Assembly (NCBI GenBank): GCA_017471175.1
Contig: JAFUVS010000014.1
Coordinates: 1-64,000, forward strand
Direction of reading: 5' to 3'
DNA length: 64,000 nt
Source: Paludibacteraceae bacterium
GTDB lineage: Bacteria; Bacteroidota; Bacteroidia; Bacteroidales; Paludibacteraceae
In this document: positions 61,076 to 64,000 of the stretch, piece after piece
Position numbering within the stretch: position 1 is the first letter of the stretch
How the letters are laid out: every line of letters starts with the position of its first letter
Translations under genes and position numbers: made by a program
The notes under the pieces: generated by a model
Told to the model about the DNA's origin: nothing
What the model saw: only the letters and a program-made list of their open reading frames with translations
Databases searched by the model: none

Positions 61076-63238
61076 TTACTTGATGACAGTGGCTTTGATG
61101 CCGTCTCGTTCGAGCAGGGCATTGATGGTGGGTTCTCCGCTGCGGAAACGGCGGTAGAGCTCGGAGGCTTTTTCGGTGCCGCCTTTCTCTAAGATGTTCT
61201 CACGGAAGAGTTTGGCTGCTTTGCGGTCGAAGATAGAGCCGTTTTTCTTCTGTGCTTCCTTGAAGACGGAGAAAGCATCGGCATCCAATAGTTCGGACCA
61301 TTTATAACTATAGTAGCCTGCTGCGTATCCTCCGGAGAAGATATGGGTAAAGGAAGCCGCCATCTGCGTACCCGGAACGAGGGGCATTACCTGCACTTGC
61401 GCCATGGCATTGTCGCTGAAACGGATGACGGATTCGGCGGTACCGATGGTCTCATTGACCGCGAAAGGCTCTGTCAGGCTATGCCATGCCATATCGAGGT
61501 AGCCGAAACTGAGCTGGCGAACACAGCCGTAGGCGGCGTGGTAGGTCTGGGAAGCGTGCATCTTGTCGATGAGTTCCTGCGGGATGGTTGCGCCGGTGAG
61601 GTAGTGCTTGGCAAAGGTGTCAAGGAACTCTTTCTCGTCGATAAAGTTCTCGTTGAACTGTGAGGGTAGTTCGACGAAGTCGCGCGGGACGTTGGTACCA
61701 CTTTGTGCGGCATATTGGCAGCGGGTAAGCATACCGTGGAGCCCGTGTCCGAACTCGTGGAGGAACGTGCGTACCTCGTCATAAGTGAGCAGGGCGGGTT
61801 TGTTCTCGTCGGGGGTGTCGGAAATCACGGGTCGGGTGAAGTTCATCACGTTGATGATATGGGGACGATGGTCCTTGCCGTTGCGGATATATTGGGACTG
61901 AAAATCGTTCATCCACGCTCCTCCGCGTTTGCTGTCACGCGGGTGGAAATCGGCATAATAGACGGCGAGGAACTTGCCTTTCTCGTCAAAGACTTCGTAG
62001 GCAGTTACTTCGGGGTGATAGACCTGAATCTGCTTGTTCTCCTTGAAGGTGATGCCGTAGAGGCGTTTAGCGAGACCGAAGACACCTTTCTTGACGTTTT
62101 CGAGTTCAAAGTAAGGACGCAGGTCGTCGTCCGTGATGCTGTATTTCTCCTGTTTGAGTTTCTTGCTGTAGTAACTCCAGTCCCAGGGTTGGAGCTGCGC
62201 GTAGAGTCCGTGTGCTTGGGCGTATTCTTGCAGTTCTTTGACTTCCTGTTGTGCAGCGGGCATGTAGGCATCGCGCAGACGGTCGAGGAGACTATAGACG
62301 TTCTCCGGGGTGTCTGCCATAGTTTTGTAGAGCGATTTTTGCGCATAGGTCTGTTTGCCGAAGAGTTGGGCAAGAGCGAGGCGTGTGTTGGCTATCTCTA
62401 CGATCAGTGCGGTGTTATCGAATTCGCCGCCGATGCATTTGGTCTGGCTTGCCATATAGAGTTCGCGCCGTATGTCGCGGTTGTCAAGGTCTTGCATAAC
62501 GGGCAAGTAGGTGGTCGGCTTGAGGTTGAGCAGCCAGCCTTGCAGGCCTTTCTGTTCGGCATTGCGACGCAGGATGGCTTTGGTGTCGGCATTGAGACCG
62601 GCGAGGAGAGTTTCGTCGGTGAGGAGCATCGACCATGCGTTGGTAGCTTTGAGTACGTTCTGTCCGAACTGGAGGGTGAGTTGGCTCAGTCGTGTGGTCA
62701 GTTCGCGGTAGGTCTGCTTGTCCTCAGGGCTGAGGTTGGCACCGTTGTTGGCAAAACTCTCGTAGATATCCTCCAAGAGTTTGACCTGTTGTTTGTTGAG
62801 GCGTAGTTTGCCGCGTTGGTCATAGACGGCTTTGATACGCTCAAAGAGTTTTTCGTTGAGGCGTATGGTGGATGAGTACTCCGACATCTTTGGGCTGAGT
62901 TCGAGTTCGATTTGTTGGAGTGTGTCGTTGGTCTCTGCACTGGTGAGGTTGTAGAAGCAGCCGGCGACGATGGAAAGCATTTCGCCGGAGGCTTCGTAGG
63001 CTTCAATGGTGTTGGCGAAAGTGGGTGCGGCAGGGTTATTCACTATGTCGTCGATTTCCTTCAGACCGCGCTTCATTGCCTCATCAAAAGCGGGCATGTA
63101 GTGCTCGGCGTGGATTTCATTGAAAGGATAGGTGCCGTGGGGTGTTTTCCAGTTTTTGTAGTTGAAGAAGGGGTTGCCGTTAGCGGAGGCAACCAAGGCC
63201 GTTGCGGCGAGTGCCATAGTAAGAAGTGATTTTTTCAT
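61076..63238 (-). CDS. dcp: M3 family metallopeptidase (peptidyl-dipeptidase Dcp type)
   Basis: A 720-residue exported enzyme. Signal peptide MKKSLLTMALAATALVASAN; body starts NPFFNYKNWKTPHGTYPFNE. The catalytic zinc motif is RTFLHEFGHGLHGMLT (H494-H498), followed by SGTNVPRDFVELPSQFNENF with the third ligand. GGYAAGYYSYKWSELLDADA near the end is the M3 substrate segment. It removes C-terminal dipeptides or cleaves short peptides in the periplasm. A tautomerase gene lies 48 bp upstream on the same strand. Confidence 0.94.
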   Translation of the reverse strand: MKKSLLTMALAATALVASANGNPFFNYKNWKTPHGTYPFNEIHAEHYMPAFDEAMKRGLKEIDDIVNNPAAPTFANTIEAYEASGEMLSIVAGCFYNLTSAETNDTLQQIELELSPKMSEYSSTIRLNEKLFERIKAVYDQRGKLRLNKQQVKLLEDIYESFANNGANLSPEDKQTYRELTTRLSQLTLQFGQNVLKATNAWSMLLTDETLLAGLNADTKAILRRNAEQKGLQGWLLNLKPTTYLPVMQDLDNRDIRRELYMASQTKCIGGEFDNTALIVEIANTRLALAQLFGKQTYAQKSLYKTMADTPENVYSLLDRLRDAYMPAAQQEVKELQEYAQAHGLYAQLQPWDWSYYSKKLKQEKYSITDDDLRPYFELENVKKGVFGLAKRLYGITFKENKQIQVYHPEVTAYEVFDEKGKFLAVYYADFHPRDSKRGGAWMNDFQSQYIRNGKDHRPHIINVMNFTRPVISDTPDENKPALLTYDEVRTFLHEFGHGLHGMLTRCQYAAQSGTNVPRDFVELPSQFNENFIDEKEFLDTFAKHYLTGATIPQELIDKMHASQTYHAAYGCVRQLSFGYLDMAWHSLTEPFAVNETIGTAESVIRFSDNAMAQVQVMPLVPGTQMAASFTHIFSGGYAAGYYSYKWSELLDADAFSVFKEAQKKNGSIFDRKAAKLFRENILEKGGTEKASELYRRFRSGEPTINALLERDGIKATVIK

Positions 63239-63286
63239 ATTGACATTTCATTATTTATTATGCCGTCCTCTGCTGAAAGGTGAACA

Positions 63287-63517
63287 TCACGGTTCGTATT
63301 TTTTTACGCCGTTGAGGATGAACATCTTGTCGGCGTTGGGTTGGATTTCGTTTTGCTCGACTTCGTTCCAATGTTGGGGATCGACTTCTTCCATTGAGAT
63401 ACTGATAGCCTCAGGGGGACATCCCCAGAATTGGAGAAAGGTTTGGTTGATGGCTTCCACTACCTGCTGTTTGAGTTTGGGGTCTTTCGGGAAAGACTTG
63501 ATTTTGATGTAGGGCAT
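63287..63517 (-). CDS. 4-oxalocrotonate tautomerase-like protein
   Basis: A 76-residue protein starting MPYIKIKSFPKDPKLKQQVV. The proline after Met, exposed when Met is removed, is the catalytic base of the family. LFWGCPPEAISISMEEVDPQ (as LQFWGCPPE...) and GVKKYEP follow the usual beta-alpha-beta layout. The physiological substrate is unknown. Confidence 0.8.
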   Translation of the reverse strand: MPYIKIKSFPKDPKLKQQVVEAINQTFLQFWGCPPEAISISMEEVDPQHWNEVEQNEIQPNADKMFILNGVKKYEP

Positions 63518-63624
63518 AGTTGTTTGGTTTTTATGTGGTTATGGTTAATAGGCGGTGATATTGGCGGCAGAGAGCCGGCTACTGAAGGGAGAAAAGGTTT
63601 TCCCGCTCGCGGAACTCGCGGGCA

Positions 63625-63692
63625 CAGGACACCGAAGATGGGATGATATGGGTACAGGACACCGAAGATGGGACGATACGGATGCAGGACAC
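63625..63692. repeat. 30-bp tandem repeat, about 2.3 copies, beside ssrA
   Basis: CAGGACACCGAAGATGGGA units start at 63625 and 63655, and a third, cut short, at 63685. They lie between the tautomerase and tmRNA genes; no gene is seen in 63518-63763. Apparent frames across it are just the repeat read in different phases. Confidence 0.8.
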
Positions 63693-63763
63693 AATGGGAT
63701 GTTTGGCTCGAAGAGCTTGAAAAAGAGGTCGGTGTACTGTTGTTGCGTCTGCATCATAAGGAG

Positions 63764-64000
63764 TGGAGATAGCGGGAGTCGAACCCGCGTCCAAACAAGG
63801 AATCTATACGCTTTCTACATGCTTAGTCCGGCTTGGATTTTCGTGCAACGGCTTTGACCCTGACTGCCGGCTGTTGCCTTATCTGCTTTGTCTCATCGGC
63901 GTATCGCAGCCTACGCCGACCAGTCTTGATATTGCTGCGCCCCGAACTCCTTCAGCCTCAAGACGAGGGCTTGGCGGGACGTCTCGACGAGGTACCTTGT
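63764..64000 (-). ncRNA. ssrA: tmRNA, 3' part (5' end outside window)
   Basis: On the minus strand the sequence ends GACGCGGGTTCGACTCCCGC TATCTCCA, the T-arm and acceptor 3' strand of tmRNA with discriminator A at 63764. Upstream, CTAAGCATGTAGAAAGC and TTCCTTGTTTGGACG match Bacteroidetes tmRNA, and several GC-rich stems represent the pseudoknots. About 237 nt are present; the tag reading frame and the 5' acceptor strand should lie beyond the window edge. It rescues stalled ribosomes. Confidence 0.9.

Noticed and set aside
61075..61076. Separate tRNA promoter or gene in the 61009-61075 gap.
   Set aside because: After the tRNA-Arg terminator the sequence is a short ordinary spacer before the M3 peptidase stop; nothing could be supported.
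63555..63857. A 100-codon frame with GTGHRRWDD repeats on the plus strand.
   Set aside because: The periodic protein is only the 30-bp DNA repeat translated. The frame also runs into the tmRNA gene on the other strand and has no promoter or family features.

Overview
This 64 kb window is chromosomal DNA of a Bacteroidales bacterium (Bacteroidetes), probably host- or gut-associated. The evidence is family-specific content and gene order: DUF6089-uppS-bamA-ompH-ompH, bamD-rpoZ-coaBC, DUF4271-hemD-rnpA-yidD, a Pur-alpha-like DUF3276 protein and a TonB receptor/DUF5689 pair. Shine-Dalgarno sites are almost absent, and many genes are preceded by the Bacteroidetes promoter TTTG-N19/20-TAnnTTTG. No finer taxonomy is justified. 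TGA is a normal stop codon here.

Layout. 1-2229: the 3' part of an InlB-repeat surface protein and a LolA-like protein. 2289-7299 (minus): three-subunit proton-translocating transhydrogenase, an RluB-type pseudouridine synthase, then L32 and YceD. 7417-10858 (minus): a membrane module with a VTC polyphosphate-polymerase domain, DUF4956, DUF2490 and a YD-like secreted protein, followed by a glutathione peroxidase. 11129-21454 (plus): tRNA-Glu and S20, then an envelope block (DUF6089, UppS, BamA, two Skp/OmpH chaperones, an MFS gene broken by one UGA, MurF, a coiled-coil protein) and the Pur protein. 21489-27841 (minus): CoaBC, RNA polymerase omega, BamD, ApbE, an outer-membrane protein, a small HTH protein, NadD and a SpoU methyltransferase. 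28079-32653: tRNA-Gly, ZIP transporter, CysK, an acyltransferase and a peptidoglycan amidase. 32864-49233 (plus): a compact Rel, DUF1573 protein, MeaB, DnaB, AsnS, TonB receptor, DUF5689 lipoprotein, CvpA, a DUF2238-like protein, NadE and a DsbD-like protein.

49240-55665 is the accessory part. It holds a collapsed AlbA/Schlafen-type pseudogene and an AT-rich DUF1016 (YhcG-type) PD-(D/E)XK gene enclosed by 54-bp direct repeats. These are followed by a 265-bp intergenic region dominated by a 123-nt nested hairpin, and then a type III restriction-modification pair. This is the most unusual part of the window. The DUF1016 gene also carries three 36-bp repeats, each containing a small palindrome whose arms change together.

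55778-58410 (minus) is the LOG, DUF4271, hemD, rnpA, yidD operon. 58540-60829 (plus) is GNAT, Fur and a zinc peptidase, followed by tRNA-Arg with a 19-bp-stem terminator. 61076-63517 (minus) is an M3 peptidase and a tautomerase. The window ends inside ssrA (tmRNA, minus). Degenerate 7-bp GTTTAGA/GTTTAGT arrays and GTTGA-rich repeats recur in intergenic gaps throughout. All calls come from reading the sequence; no database search was run.
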